Notes: a model not told the origin generated them from the letters alone. DNA of 30,524 nt from CADCSY01 sp038255685 (GCA_038255685.1 JBBSLC010000015.1:1-30524); one strand, 5' to 3'. Shown: positions 1 through 9,574, counted from the first letter of the stretch. Made by a program: numbers and translations.

Positions 1-1
1 C

Positions 2-1387
2 CAGGCCGAGGCCGACGCGGCCGGGGGCGCTGAGCTCGCCTCGGTGGAGCGGGTGGACGAGCGCACCGCCCTCCAGGGCTCCACCGCCTACTTCGCCGAC
101 CAGGTCCGGGCGTGGACCGTGGCGACCTACGGCGAGGAGGCCGCCTTCGGCGGTGGCCTGCGCATCGAGACGACCCTCGATCCGCGCCTCCAGGCAGCCG
201 CCGAGCGGGCGGTGTTCGAGACCCTGAACGAACCGGGTGACCCGGATGGCTCGCTCGTGGCGGTGGATGACCGGGGCGCCGTCGTCGCCATGATCGGCGG
301 CCGCGACTTCCAGGCCAGCAAGGTGAACCTCGCCCTCGCAGGTGCAGGCGGCAGCCAGGGGCGCCAACCCGGCTCGACGTTCAAGCCGTTCGTCCTCCAG
401 GCTGCGTTCGAAGCGGGCATCCCCGTGACCCAGCGCTTCCCCGGCCCTCGGGAGATCACCGTCGAGGTCGACGGCCAGGAGTACCCCGTCACGAACTACG
501 GGGACGCCGGCTACGGCGACCTCGACCTGATCGAGGCGACCGCTGACTCCGTGAACACGGTCTACGCCCAGCTCGTAGCCGAGACCGGCGCCCAGGCGGT
601 CGCCGACGCTGCCGCAGCCGCAGGGGTCACGACCGAGCTCGAGCCGTTCCCGTCGATCGCCCTGGGCGTCTTCGACGTGTCCCCCTTGGACATGGCGAAC
701 GCCTACATGACCTACGCACGGCGAGGGAACCGCGTCACGCCCTGGTACGTGAACCGGGTGACCGAGGCGAACGGAGCCATCGTCTACGCCATCGCGCCCG
801 ACCTCGAACGGGTGATGCCCGCCGAGCGGGCGGACCTGATGAACCACGTGCTGCGCCGCGTCATCACCAACGGGACCGGGACGGGGGCTGACATCGGCCG
901 GCCCGCCGCCGGGAAGACCGGGACGACCCAGGACAACACCAACGCCTGGTTCGTCGGGTACACGCCGACGCTGTCGACGTCGGTGTGGATGGGCTACGGC
1001 GCCGAGGGCCAGCGCTCCATGGACGACGTCCGCGGCCGTGCCGTCACCGGTGGCGGTCTCCCCGCCGAGATCTGGCAGAAGTTCATGGCCGTGGCCGTGG
1101 AGGGCACCGAACCGGCCGACTTCGTGCAACCGCCCGACGAGCTGCTCAACCCCCCGACGTCGGCTCCGCCGACCACCCCCTCGACGAGCTCGACGACGTC
1201 GACGACGGTGCCAGAGGAGACGACCACGACGACCGTGCCGGAGGAGACGACGACCACGACGACGGCGCCGACCACCACCACGACGACGGCCCCCACGACC
1301 ACGACCACGAGGCCGGGTGGTGGCAGCACGACGACCACCGCCCCGCCCGCCGACGGGGGAGCCGACGGGGCTTCAGCCGAACCCTGA
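2..1387 (+). CDS. Class A penicillin-binding protein, C-terminal part (5' end outside window)
   Basis: Peptidoglycan transpeptidase that cross-links stem peptides outside the membrane. The reading frame is open to the left edge, so the N-terminal membrane anchor and the expected GT51 glycosyltransferase domain lie outside the window. The three penicillin-binding motifs are visible. Counting from the GTG at 44, they are SxxK (STFK, catalytic Ser111), SxN (SVN, 169-171) and KTG (291-293, in AGKTGTTQDNTNAWF). The spacing and the AWFVGYTP context are typical of class A enzymes. The protein ends in a tail of about 75 residues made almost only of Thr and Pro with VPEETTTTT repeats, probably a flexible wall-spanning segment. 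It converges with folK, and the two coding ends overlap by 15 bases. Family assignment is firm; assignment as class A rather than class B rests on motif context only. Confidence 0.93.
   Translation, partial: QAEADAAGGAELASVERVDERTALQGSTAYFADQVRAWTVATYGEEAAFGGGLRIETTLDPRLQAAAERAVFETLNEPGDPDGSLVAVDDRGAVVAMIGGRDFQASKVNLALAGAGGSQGRQPGSTFKPFVLQAAFEAGIPVTQRFPGPREITVEVDGQEYPVTNYGDAGYGDLDLIEATADSVNTVYAQLVAETGAQAVADAAAAAGVTTELEPFPSIALGVFDVSPLDMANAYMTYARRGNRVTPWYVNRVTEANGAIVYAIAPDLERVMPAERADLMNHVLRRVITNGTGTGADIGRPAAGKTGTTQDNTNAWFVGYTPTLSTSVWMGYGAEGQRSMDDVRGRAVTGGGLPAEIWQKFMAVAVEGTEPADFVQPPDELLNPPTSAPPTTPSTSSTTSTTVPEETTTTTVPEETTTTTTAPTTTTTTAPTTTTTRPGGGSTTTTAPPADGGADGASAEP
1150..1362 (+). repeat. Low-complexity ACG/ACC (Thr/Pro) repeat encoding the PBP tail
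   Basis: The 3' end of the penicillin-binding protein gene consists of near-repeats of acg/acc codons, including two copies of a unit reading VPEETTTTT followed by Thr-runs separated by AP. Such runs can change length by slippage while the frame is kept. The low-complexity composition creates spurious open frames on all other frames. Confidence 0.7.
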
Positions 1388-1852
1388 CGGAGGGACCAGC
1401 TCGATGTCGGTGCGCCGGACGTCCCCGGTGGCGGCGCTGAGCGCCCCGGCAGAGACGAGCTCGGGCGCGAGGTCTGCGAGCGGGGCGAGCACGAAGCGGC
1501 GGTCCCACAGCCGGGGATGGGGCACCACCAGGTCCTCCTCGTCGATCACGAGGTCGCCGACGAGCAGCACGTCGACGTCGAGCGTCCGGGCGCCCCACCG
1601 CTCGGCTCGCACCCGACCGGCATCAGCCTCGAGCCGCTGGCACACCTCGAGGAGCTGACGAGCGGAACGCGTCGTGGCGAGCTCCACGACGGCGTTCAGG
1701 TAGGGACCCTGCTCGTCCGGCCCGCCGACGGGAGCCGTCTCGTACACCGGTGACACCGCCACGACCTCGTCGAGCAGTGCGACGGCGCGCCGGAGCCTCG
1801 CTGCCCGATCCCCGAGGTTCGACCCGAGAGCCAGGAAGGCGCGCAGGATCAG
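1373..1852 (-). CDS. folK: 2-amino-4-hydroxy-6-hydroxymethyldihydropteridine pyrophosphokinase
   Basis: Transfers pyrophosphate from ATP to 6-hydroxymethyl-dihydropterin, the step before dihydropteroate synthase in folate synthesis. Recognised by LGSNLGDR near the N-terminus, the GPYLNAVVEL segment, the RWGARTLDVDVLL pterin/ATP-binding motif and HPRLWDRRFVLAPLADLAPEL near the C-terminus. The start is unusual. No ATG, GTG or TTG lies between the end of folB and the LGSN motif, and the first GTG downstream would remove that motif. I therefore place the start at the CTG at 1852, which overlaps the folB stop as CTGA and gives 159 residues, normal for the family. A second CTG at 1846 is possible. 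It is the last gene of the folate operon and overlaps the end of the convergent penicillin-binding protein gene. Confidence 0.92.
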   Translation of the reverse strand: MILRAFLALGSNLGDRAARLRRAVALLDEVVAVSPVYETAPVGGPDEQGPYLNAVVELATTRSARQLLEVCQRLEADAGRVRAERWGARTLDVDVLLVGDLVIDEEDLVVPHPRLWDRRFVLAPLADLAPELVSAGALSAATGDVRRTDIELVPPSGFG

Positions 1853-2217
1853 CCCCTCGTGCGGGTGATCCGGACGCCTGCGGTGGCGAGGTCCACGGGG
1901 ACGGGGGGCCGGAGCTTGCGGAGCCACACCGTCACCGCAACGATCCGACCGTCGACGTCGAGGACGGCGTCGGCGACGAGCGTGGCAAGGTGCTCGAGCA
2001 GCACCACGTGGCCGGCGGCGACCACCGATCCGATCGTGGTGCAGAGCACGCCGTAGTCGACGGTGTCGACCAGCTGGTCGCTCCCCCCGGCGGCCCGGAG
2101 GTCGAGCTCGACGTGGAGGTCGACCTCGAGTGGCTGGGACCTGTCCGCCTCCTCGGGCAGTGCACCGCAGCGCCCGAGCAGGCGCAGGCCGCGCAGCTCC
2201 ACGGCGTCGACGGCCAC
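1849..2217 (-). CDS. folB: Dihydroneopterin aldolase
   Basis: Cleaves 7,8-dihydroneopterin to 6-hydroxymethyl-dihydropterin and glycolaldehyde. At 122 residues it has the family's usual size. Family signatures seen are the opening VELRGLRLLGRCGALPEE (typical I.L.GI...G..GVLPEE region), the VDLHVELDL strand, VDTVDYGVLCTTI, and the VxVWLRKLRPPVPV segment (usually V.KP.AP). The GTG start at 2217 lies two bases after the stop of the preceding phosphatase-fold gene. Its own stop overlaps the CTG proposed as the folK start. It sits between folP and folK in substrate order of the pathway. Confidence 0.93.
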   Translation of the reverse strand: MAVDAVELRGLRLLGRCGALPEEADRSQPLEVDLHVELDLRAAGGSDQLVDTVDYGVLCTTIGSVVAAGHVVLLEHLATLVADAVLDVDGRIVAVTVWLRKLRPPVPVDLATAGVRITRTRG

Positions 2218-2219
2218 GC

Positions 2220-2732
2220 TCAGGCCTTGGCCTCGGCGGCCAGGATGCCGGCGAGCGCCACGAGCTCACGTCCCGGAGGACCGAGCTGGCGGGACAGCAG
2301 CTGCTCGCTCATGGCGATCGCACGCGTCGTCTCGGGGACCAGGCCGGCGTAGACGAGGTAGCCGGCGATGGTGCCGTGGAGCCGATCACCGACCTCGTCC
2401 TGGTGGACGAGCAGCCGGCCACCGGCGCCGAGCTGGCGGCGCAGGAGTGCGTAGAGGGAAGCGAGCACCGCACGAGGCTCGTCGTGGATGCCGAACGGGA
2501 CGTGCTCGAAGGCAACCTCGAGCTCCTCGTAGGCATGGAGGTTGTGCGGCGAGGCGAGGAGGCTCACGATCGAGGTGAAGCCCTGGTGGCGGATCCAGAT
2601 GATCTCCTCCTGGCGACGCACCCGCCGGTGGCTGGCGCCGTAGCCGCCGGGGCGCTCCGACACGGCGAGGCGGTCCTTGAGCACCCACGTGAAGTTCCTC
2701 GGGACGATCCCCTGCGCCCACTTCCCCTTCAC
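2220..2732 (-). CDS. Dual-specificity-phosphatase-fold protein with altered active site, in the folate operon
   Basis: A protein of 170 residues starting at a GTG that overlaps the folP stop as GTGA. The plan resembles small tyrosine/dual-specificity phosphatases: an opening NFTWVLKDRLAVSERPG (the family often has a W/F...LA.s.rP entry), a helix then GFTSIVSLL, a HVPFG strand, and a loop-plus-helix GGRLLVHQDEVGDRLHGTIAGYLV. That loop lines up with HCx5R as H-Q-D-E-V-G-D-R, so the catalytic Cys is Gln while the His and the phosphate-binding Arg remain. Catalysis by the usual thiol-phosphate route would be impossible. It may instead bind phosphate or a nucleotide, or act as a structural or regulatory partner of the folate enzymes. 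The fold assignment is by eye and the function is unknown. Confidence 0.85.
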   Translation of the reverse strand: MKGKWAQGIVPRNFTWVLKDRLAVSERPGGYGASHRRVRRQEEIIWIRHQGFTSIVSLLASPHNLHAYEELEVAFEHVPFGIHDEPRAVLASLYALLRRQLGAGGRLLVHQDEVGDRLHGTIAGYLVYAGLVPETTRAIAMSEQLLSRQLGPPGRELVALAGILAAEAKA

Positions 2733-3499
2733 GCTGCGACCTCGTCGGCCATGATCCGCACGCCGGCCACCGTGGCCGCGACGTCGTGGACCCGCACCAT
2801 CCCGGCGCCTGCTGCAAGCGCTGCGAGCGCGGTGGCGACGGATGCCTCGAGCCGGTCCTCGACGGGGGTGCCGCCGGTCAGGGCGCCGAGGAAGCCCTTG
2901 CGGCTCGTGCCGACGACCACGGGCGTCCCGTCGGCGACGAGCTCGTCGAGCCGTGCCAGCAGCTCGAGGTTGTGCTCGACCGTCTTGCCGAACCCGATGC
3001 CAGGGTCCACCCACACCTCGGCGACGCCGGCGGCGTGGGCCAGCTCGGCTCGCTGCGCCAGGAACGCTCCCACCTCGGCGACGACGTCGGCGTAGCGAGG
3101 ATCGTCCTGCATCGTCGCCGGCCCGCCCTGCATGTGCATGGCAACCCAACCCACGCCTGCCGCGGCGGCCACCTCGTGGAGGGACGCTCCGACGTCGTTC
3201 ACGAGCGTCGCCCCGGCAGCGATCGCCGCCTGCGCCACCGGCGCCTTGCGGGTGTCGACCGAGACCCGCACGTGGGGCGACAGCGCTTCGATGACGGGGA
3301 CGACCCTGCGGATCTCCTCGTCGATGCCGACCGGCTGCGCGCCGGGCCGGGTGGACTCGCCGCCGACGTCGATCACGTCGGCACCCTCGGCGACCAAGCG
3401 CATCCCGTGGGCGATCGCAGGTTCGGCGTCGATGTAGCGGCCACCGTCGGAGAACGAGTCGGGTGTGGTGTTCACGATCCCCATCACCAGCCCGCGCAC
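2729..3499 (-). CDS. folP: Dihydropteroate synthase
   Basis: Condenses 6-hydroxymethyl-dihydropterin pyrophosphate with p-aminobenzoate; it is the sulfonamide target. Seen: MGIVNTTPDSFSDGG at the N-terminus, GADVIDVGGESTRPG (pterin and pABA loops), VSVDTRK, LVNDVGAS, WVDPGIGFGKT, the GTSRKGFLG motif with the phosphate-binding Ser-Arg-Lys, and RVHDV near the end. The GTG at 3499 gives 256 residues. A longer form from a CTG at 3556, overlapping the folE stop as CTGA, would give 275 residues and add a short N-terminal strand. Neither start has a clear ribosome site. The stop overlaps the next gene by four bases (GTGA). Confidence 0.95.
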   Translation of the reverse strand: MRGLVMGIVNTTPDSFSDGGRYIDAEPAIAHGMRLVAEGADVIDVGGESTRPGAQPVGIDEEIRRVVPVIEALSPHVRVSVDTRKAPVAQAAIAAGATLVNDVGASLHEVAAAAGVGWVAMHMQGGPATMQDDPRYADVVAEVGAFLAQRAELAHAAGVAEVWVDPGIGFGKTVEHNLELLARLDELVADGTPVVVGTSRKGFLGALTGGTPVEDRLEASVATALAALAAGAGMVRVHDVAATVAGVRIMADEVAA

Positions 3500-3552
3500 C
3501 CGCTGATCGTACGCGACGCACGTGGTGTCGATGACCGACGAGGGAAGCGACC

Positions 3553-4176
3553 TCAGCGGACGGCGTGGATGAAGGCCATCGCCTCGGCGCGCGTGGCGGC
3601 GTTCGAGCGGAACAGTCCCCGCACCGCCGAGGTCACCGTGGACGCTCCCGGCTTGCGGATGCCCCGCATCGACATGCACAGGTGCTCGGCTTCGATGACG
3701 ACGAGCACGCCCCGCGGCCCGAGCGAGGCCTCGAGCTCGTCGGCGATCTGGGCCGTCAACCGCTCTTGGACCTGCGGTCGCTTGGCGTACGCATCGACGA
3801 GCCGGGCCAGCTTCGACAGCCCCGTGATCCGACCGTCGGCTCCCGGGATGTAGGCGACGTGCGCCATCCCGTGGAACGGCAGCAGGTGGTGCTCACAGCT
3901 CGAGTAGAGCGGGATGTCGCGGACCATGACCATCTCGTCGTGATCGGCGGCGAACGTGACCTTCAGGTGCTCGTCCGCCGACTCGTGGAGGCCGGCGAAC
4001 ACCTCGGCGTACATCCTCGCCACCCGCGCCGGCGTCTCGACCAGGCCGTCCCGGTCGGGGTCCTCGCCGACGGCGAGCAGGATCTCTCGGACGGCGGCTC
4101 GGATGCGCTCGTGGTCGACGGGACCTGGCGGGGGCGCGCCGGCGTCGGCCTCGTCGTCGGCCGGCTGCACGTCCAC
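3553..4176 (-). CDS. folE: GTP cyclohydrolase I
   Basis: Opens GTP to dihydroneopterin triphosphate, the first step of folate synthesis. Seen: GEDPDRDGLVETPARVARMYAEVF, the zinc site SSCEHHLLPF and its third ligand in EHLCMSMRGIRKPGA, and the GLSKLARLVDAYAKRPQVQERLT substrate segment. All catalytic ligands are intact. I chose the GTG at 4176 because a strong GGAGGA ribosome site lies about six bases before it; this gives 207 residues. A GTG at 4218 that overlaps the ftsH stop as GTGA is possible and would add a disordered extension. It follows ftsH directly and heads the folate block. Confidence 0.95.
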   Translation of the reverse strand: MDVQPADDEADAGAPPPGPVDHERIRAAVREILLAVGEDPDRDGLVETPARVARMYAEVFAGLHESADEHLKVTFAADHDEMVMVRDIPLYSSCEHHLLPFHGMAHVAYIPGADGRITGLSKLARLVDAYAKRPQVQERLTAQIADELEASLGPRGVLVVIEAEHLCMSMRGIRKPGASTVTSAVRGLFRSNAATRAEAMAFIHAVR

Positions 4177-4214
4177 GTTCGTCCTCCGCTGCTGGCCGCT
4201 CGGGTCGCGCTCGC

Positions 4215-6146
<1,932 letters not shown>

Positions 6147-6184
6147 GGCGGTACACCTCGATCAGGGCAGCGGTTGGTGCCGTC

Positions 6185-6190
6185 AGGCTA
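6185..6190 (-). promoter_or_regulatory. Possible -10 element for ftsH
   Basis: The 84-base gap between hpt and ftsH holds TAGCCT on the minus strand, the same hexamer found before the helicase gene and one base from the TAGGCT elements before the tRNA and the MFS gene. No good -35 was seen. It would give ftsH and the folate genes their own transcript with a leader of about 30 bases carrying the GAGGTG ribosome site. Confidence 0.3.
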
Positions 6191-6230
6191 CCGACGCCCT
6201 CCCGCGACCCGCTCGCGACCCACCCGGGGT

Positions 6231-6773
6231 TCAGGCCTCGCCCTCCCAGGCACAGATGTAGGGGAGGTTCCGGTACTTCTCGGCGACGTCGAGCCCGTAG
6301 CCGACGACGAAGAGCGATGGCACCCGGAACCCGACGTAGCGCAGGTCCGGGGCCTCGCTCTCCTCCCGCACGAGCAGCGCGCACACGGCCAGGCTCGCCG
6401 GGTTGCGCGCCTCGAGGTTGCGGCGGAGGAACGACAGCGTGAGGCCGCTGTCGACGATGTCCTCGACGAGCACGACGTGGCGGCCCGACAGGTCGAGGTC
6501 GAGGTCCTTCACGATGCGCACCACCCCACTCGACTTGGTCGAGCTGCCGTACGACGAGACGGCCATGAAGTCGAACTCGACCGGCAGGTCGATGGCCCGG
6601 GACAGGTCGGCGAGGAAGAGGAAGGCGCCCTTGAGCACGCAGATGAGCAGCGGCGGGTCGTCCCGGTAGTCCTCGGTGATCTGGGCGCCCAGCTCGGCGA
6701 TGCGGGTCTGGAGCGCTTCGGCGGAGACGAGCACCTCGCCGAAGGGAGGGCCGATGTCGGTCTCGTCGAGCAC
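6231..6773 (-). CDS. hpt: Hypoxanthine (guanine) phosphoribosyltransferase
   Basis: Salvages hypoxanthine and guanine with PRPP to give IMP and GMP. The PRPP-binding loop VVLVEDIVDSGLTL (about 100-113) is intact. The LLICVLKGAFLFLADLSRAI segment and the FMAVSSYGSSTKSSG flexible loop match the Hpt family, as does the end RNLPYICAWEGE (family: YR.LPYIgvL). Length 180 is usual. The GTG start at 6773 lies nine bases after the tilS stop, so the two are probably cotranscribed, as in many bacteria. Confidence 0.95.
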   Translation of the reverse strand: MLDETDIGPPFGEVLVSAEALQTRIAELGAQITEDYRDDPPLLICVLKGAFLFLADLSRAIDLPVEFDFMAVSSYGSSTKSSGVVRIVKDLDLDLSGRHVVLVEDIVDSGLTLSFLRRNLEARNPASLAVCALLVREESEAPDLRYVGFRVPSLFVVGYGLDVAEKYRNLPYICAWEGEA

Positions 6774-6782
6774 GTGGCGAAC

Positions 6783-7721
6783 CTATCGCCCCGGTGGTGC
6801 GGCTTCCCCCGTCCGCTCGAGGCGGAGGCGTCCGCCTGTACGGGCGACGCGGAGCCCACCTACCACCTCTGCGCCGACCACCTCACCCCTCGCCACGCGC
6901 AGCACCCGTTCGACGGCCGCCGCGTCGGGGGGGTACGGCGGCGCCGCCTCGACGAGCCACCGCCGCACGGCCCTTCGGGCGAGCGACGGCGGTGCAGCGG
7001 CGAGCGCGGCTCCGTCGGTGGGGTCGATGGCAGCGGCGAGCTCGTCGAGCAGGTCGACATCGAGCCTGGCCTGGGACGCCGTGCGGGCGAGCAGCGGCAC
7101 CACGTCGCGCTCGGCCACGTCGGCCAGCAGCGGCAGCACCTCGGCCCGCACGCGGTTGCGGCGGAACGACGGGTCGGTGTTGCTCGGGTCGGAGATCGGG
7201 ACGAGGCCGCGCGCCGAGCAGAGGCGGGTCGTCTCGGACCTGCGCAGCGCGAGGATCGGCTTGGCCGGCCCCGGGCGCATGCCGGCCACGCCGCTGAGGC
7301 CCGTCCCCCGGAGGAGGTTGAGCAGGACGGTCTCGGCCTGGTCGTCGGCGGTGTGGCCGGTCATGGCATCGACGGGAAGGACCGCTCGACGAGCATCCCG
7401 AGCCCGTGCCTCGAGGTTCGGGCCAGGAGCGACCTCCACGCGCTCGGAGACGAAGCCCGCCCCGAGCTCCTCGGCGGCGGTCCGCACCACGGCGGCCTCG
7501 GCCGCCGAGCCTTCCCGCAGCCCGTGGTCGACGTGGACGGCGGTGACGTCGAGCCCTGCCTCCCGTGCGAGCACGAGCAGCGCGAGCGAGTCGGCGCCCC
7601 CGGAGACCGCAGCCACAGCGGGCGCGCCGCGGGGCGGGAACGTGCAGCGCAGGAGCAGATCGGACAGGAGCAGGTCAGCCAGGGGGCGCGACCTCGGCGA
7701 CCTCGGCGACGTCGAGCTCAC
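6783..7721 (-). CDS. tilS: tRNA(Ile)-lysidine synthase
   Basis: Modifies C34 of the CAT-anticodon tRNA-Ile to lysidine so that it reads ATA. The PP-loop SGGADS (40-45), HVDHGLR, and the TADDQAETVLLNLLRGTGLSGVAGM motif are intact, followed by RRNRVRAEVLPLL. From the GTG at 7721 the product is 312 residues, short for TilS, so the C-terminal domain is reduced, as in other actinobacteria. This start overlaps the response regulator gene by 47 bases. A CTG at 7682 within the regulator's stop region would avoid most of that overlap, and the first 13 residues (Ser/Pro/Arg-rich) look dispensable. Confidence 0.93.
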   Translation of the reverse strand: MSSTSPRSPRSRPLADLLLSDLLLRCTFPPRGAPAVAAVSGGADSLALLVLAREAGLDVTAVHVDHGLREGSAAEAAVVRTAAEELGAGFVSERVEVAPGPNLEARARDARRAVLPVDAMTGHTADDQAETVLLNLLRGTGLSGVAGMRPGPAKPILALRRSETTRLCSARGLVPISDPSNTDPSFRRNRVRAEVLPLLADVAERDVVPLLARTASQARLDVDLLDELAAAIDPTDGAALAAAPPSLARRAVRRWLVEAAPPYPPDAAAVERVLRVARGEVVGAEVVGGLRVARTGGRLRLERTGEAAPPGR

Positions 7722-8448
7722 CTCGTCGGAGGAGGGCGAGGAGCTCGGTCACCGACGTGATGCCGAGGCGTCGGCTGACACGACGGAGGCTGGCGTAGAC
7801 GTTGGAGCGACTGACCCCGAGACCGCTCGCTGCCTCGGTGACCGACGTCGATGCGGCCAGGGCGACGAGCATGCGTCGCTGGTTGTCGGTGAGGTCGGGG
7901 ACACGACTCCTCGCCACGTCGAGCCGTGGGTCCGCCGCTGGGGCGTCCACCCTTCGCTCGTAGCGGGTCAGGTGCGGTCGGGTGGCGGCGCTCGGCGTCT
8001 GGTCGCCGCCCTTCTGGGCACGGGCGAGCTGTTCGAGCGTCGCCCGCTGCACCCTGCGGCGCTTGTCGATCTCGGGCTCGCCGTCGAGGGCGGCGGCGAC
8101 CTCGTCCCTCAGCTCCTGGGGTGCGAACGGCTTCGCCAGGTAGCGGATCGCTCCTTCGATGCCACCTCGCGCCCGTGCATCGACGGTGACGTTGGCGGTG
8201 AGCATGAGCACCGGGATCGATCGCACCAGCGGGTCGACGTGGGACTTCACCGCCTCGAGGACCCCCCACCCGTCGACGTTCGGCATCATGACGTCGAGCA
8301 GGAGCAGGTCCGGGCGCTGCTCTTCGATCGATGCGAGGGCGAGCGCTCCGTCGTCGGCGAGGCGCACGTCATGGCCGTCGAGCTGCAGGTTGATCTTGAC
8401 GAGCTGGCGGATGTCCGGCTCGTCGTCGACGACCAGCACGAGGGCCAC
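7675..8448 (-). CDS. Response regulator, receiver plus LuxR-type helix-turn-helix
   Basis: A two-domain regulator of 257 residues. The receiver has the acidic pair DD (8-9), phosphoacceptor Asp52 in LLLLDVMMPN, Thr84 in LMLTAN and Lys106 in AKPF, so phosphorylation looks possible. A charged linker of about 60 residues leads to a C-terminal HTH (about 186-240) with LTDNQRRMLVAL, EAASGLGVSRSNVYASLRRVSRRLG and SVTELL, the GerE/LuxR pattern. No histidine kinase is in the window. The GTG start directly follows the stop of the zinc-protein gene with no gap, and its end overlaps tilS. The target genes cannot be read from the sequence. Confidence 0.9.
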   Translation of the reverse strand: MALVLVVDDEPDIRQLVKINLQLDGHDVRLADDGALALASIEEQRPDLLLLDVMMPNVDGWGVLEAVKSHVDPLVRSIPVLMLTANVTVDARARGGIEGAIRYLAKPFAPQELRDEVAAALDGEPEIDKRRRVQRATLEQLARAQKGGDQTPSAATRPHLTRYERRVDAPAADPRLDVARSRVPDLTDNQRRMLVALAASTSVTEAASGLGVSRSNVYASLRRVSRRLGITSVTELLALLRRGELDVAEVAEVAPPG

Positions 8449-9537
8449 CTAGGCGCCCCGTGCCGCGACGCCAGCCTGCGCGGCGGATGCCCGGTCGATC
8501 CACCGAGCCGGCTCCTTGATCTCTGCGAGGGTGGGGAGCCACGCCGGGCCCACCCACGCCTGTTCGAGCAGCGCTGTCCCGCCGGCACCCTCGACCGCTT
8601 CGATGAACGCCTCGCCCTGGGCGTACTGGGCCATCTTCGCCTCGAGCCCGATGAGCTGCTGGAGCAGCTTGGCCGGGCCGGACCGCTGCGCCCGCCTCGC
8701 CCGCAGCACGCGCCCGAAGCGCTCGGCCGAAGGGATCAGGTCGGCGCCGGCCCGGTCCATCGTCACGTCTCCGTGACCTTCGAGGAGGCTCATCATCCCG
8801 CCGATCTTGGAGATCACCTCACGCTGCTCGTCGGATGCCAGGAGGGCGACGAGACCGCCCTCGTCGAGCGGGTTGCGCCCCGCTCGGACCTCCTCCGCCG
8901 CCTTGCGCAGGGCTGCGAGCAGGCGCTTGGGGTCGGGCTCGACGCCGCCCAGGCTCTCGTCGACGAGGGAGAGGAAGTACGGGCGGAGCCACGGGATGCC
9001 GGTGAACTGGGCCCGGTGGGTGACCTCGTGCAGGGCCAGCCACAGCCGGAACTCCCGAGGCGGGAAGCCGAAGCGCTTCTCGAGGGCCAAGATGTTGGGC
9101 CCGACGTAGTACACGACGTCCTGGTCGTCTCTGTCCTCGTCCTCGACGATGAGGAGGTCGTACTGGCCGAGGACCCGGGTGGACATCCAGCCGAGCATCG
9201 CGCCGACCTCGGCGCCGGCGACGTTGCGGGTGATGAGCGCCGCGGGCCCGCTTGCAGGGACCTTCTCCCCGAGCTTGTCGGTGAGCGGCCGGAGCATGCG
9301 CCGGAAGGACCTGAGGTTCGCATCGATCCAACCGGCCCGGTCGGTGACCCGAGCCCGTGCGGGACCGGCGTCCGACACCAGCCCGGTCTCCTCGGTCACG
9401 AGCGCCTCCGCCTGGGCGGTCAGCTCCTCGAAGTCAGCGGCCAGGGAGTCGGCGTGGTACGAGTCGGCAAACGGGTCGCGCCCCGACACCCGCTTGGCCA
9501 CGAGCGCTGCGGTCTCCCAGGCGATCGGATCGGTCAT
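8449..9537 (-). CDS. Zinc-dependent metalloprotease-like protein (F420-biosynthesis-associated family)
   Basis: A 362-residue protein with HEVTH (170-174) in LALHEVTHRAQFTGIPWLRPY and a later LLEGHGDVTMDRAG segment that can supply the third ligand. This is the actinobacterial family of putative zinc hydrolases often annotated as coenzyme F420 biosynthesis-associated, found next to tilS (as in mycobacteria). Its substrate is not established. It lacks a signal peptide and appears cytosolic. The ATG start at 9537 has GGAGGAGG about eight bases upstream. It lies directly before the response regulator gene and is probably translated from the same message. Confidence 0.9.
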   Translation of the reverse strand: MTDPIAWETAALVAKRVSGRDPFADSYHADSLAADFEELTAQAEALVTEETGLVSDAGPARARVTDRAGWIDANLRSFRRMLRPLTDKLGEKVPASGPAALITRNVAGAEVGAMLGWMSTRVLGQYDLLIVEDEDRDDQDVVYYVGPNILALEKRFGFPPREFRLWLALHEVTHRAQFTGIPWLRPYFLSLVDESLGGVEPDPKRLLAALRKAAEEVRAGRNPLDEGGLVALLASDEQREVISKIGGMMSLLEGHGDVTMDRAGADLIPSAERFGRVLRARRAQRSGPAKLLQQLIGLEAKMAQYAQGEAFIEAVEGAGGTALLEQAWVGPAWLPTLAEIKEPARWIDRASAAQAGVAARGA

Positions 9538-9574
9538 GTGGCTGGCCTCCTCCGCGGCGCGGCCGCTGCCGGCG

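Noticed and set aside
1150..1362. Repeat tract as a CRISPR or minisatellite
   Set aside because: It is in-frame coding sequence for Thr/Pro with no spacers or regular direct repeats.
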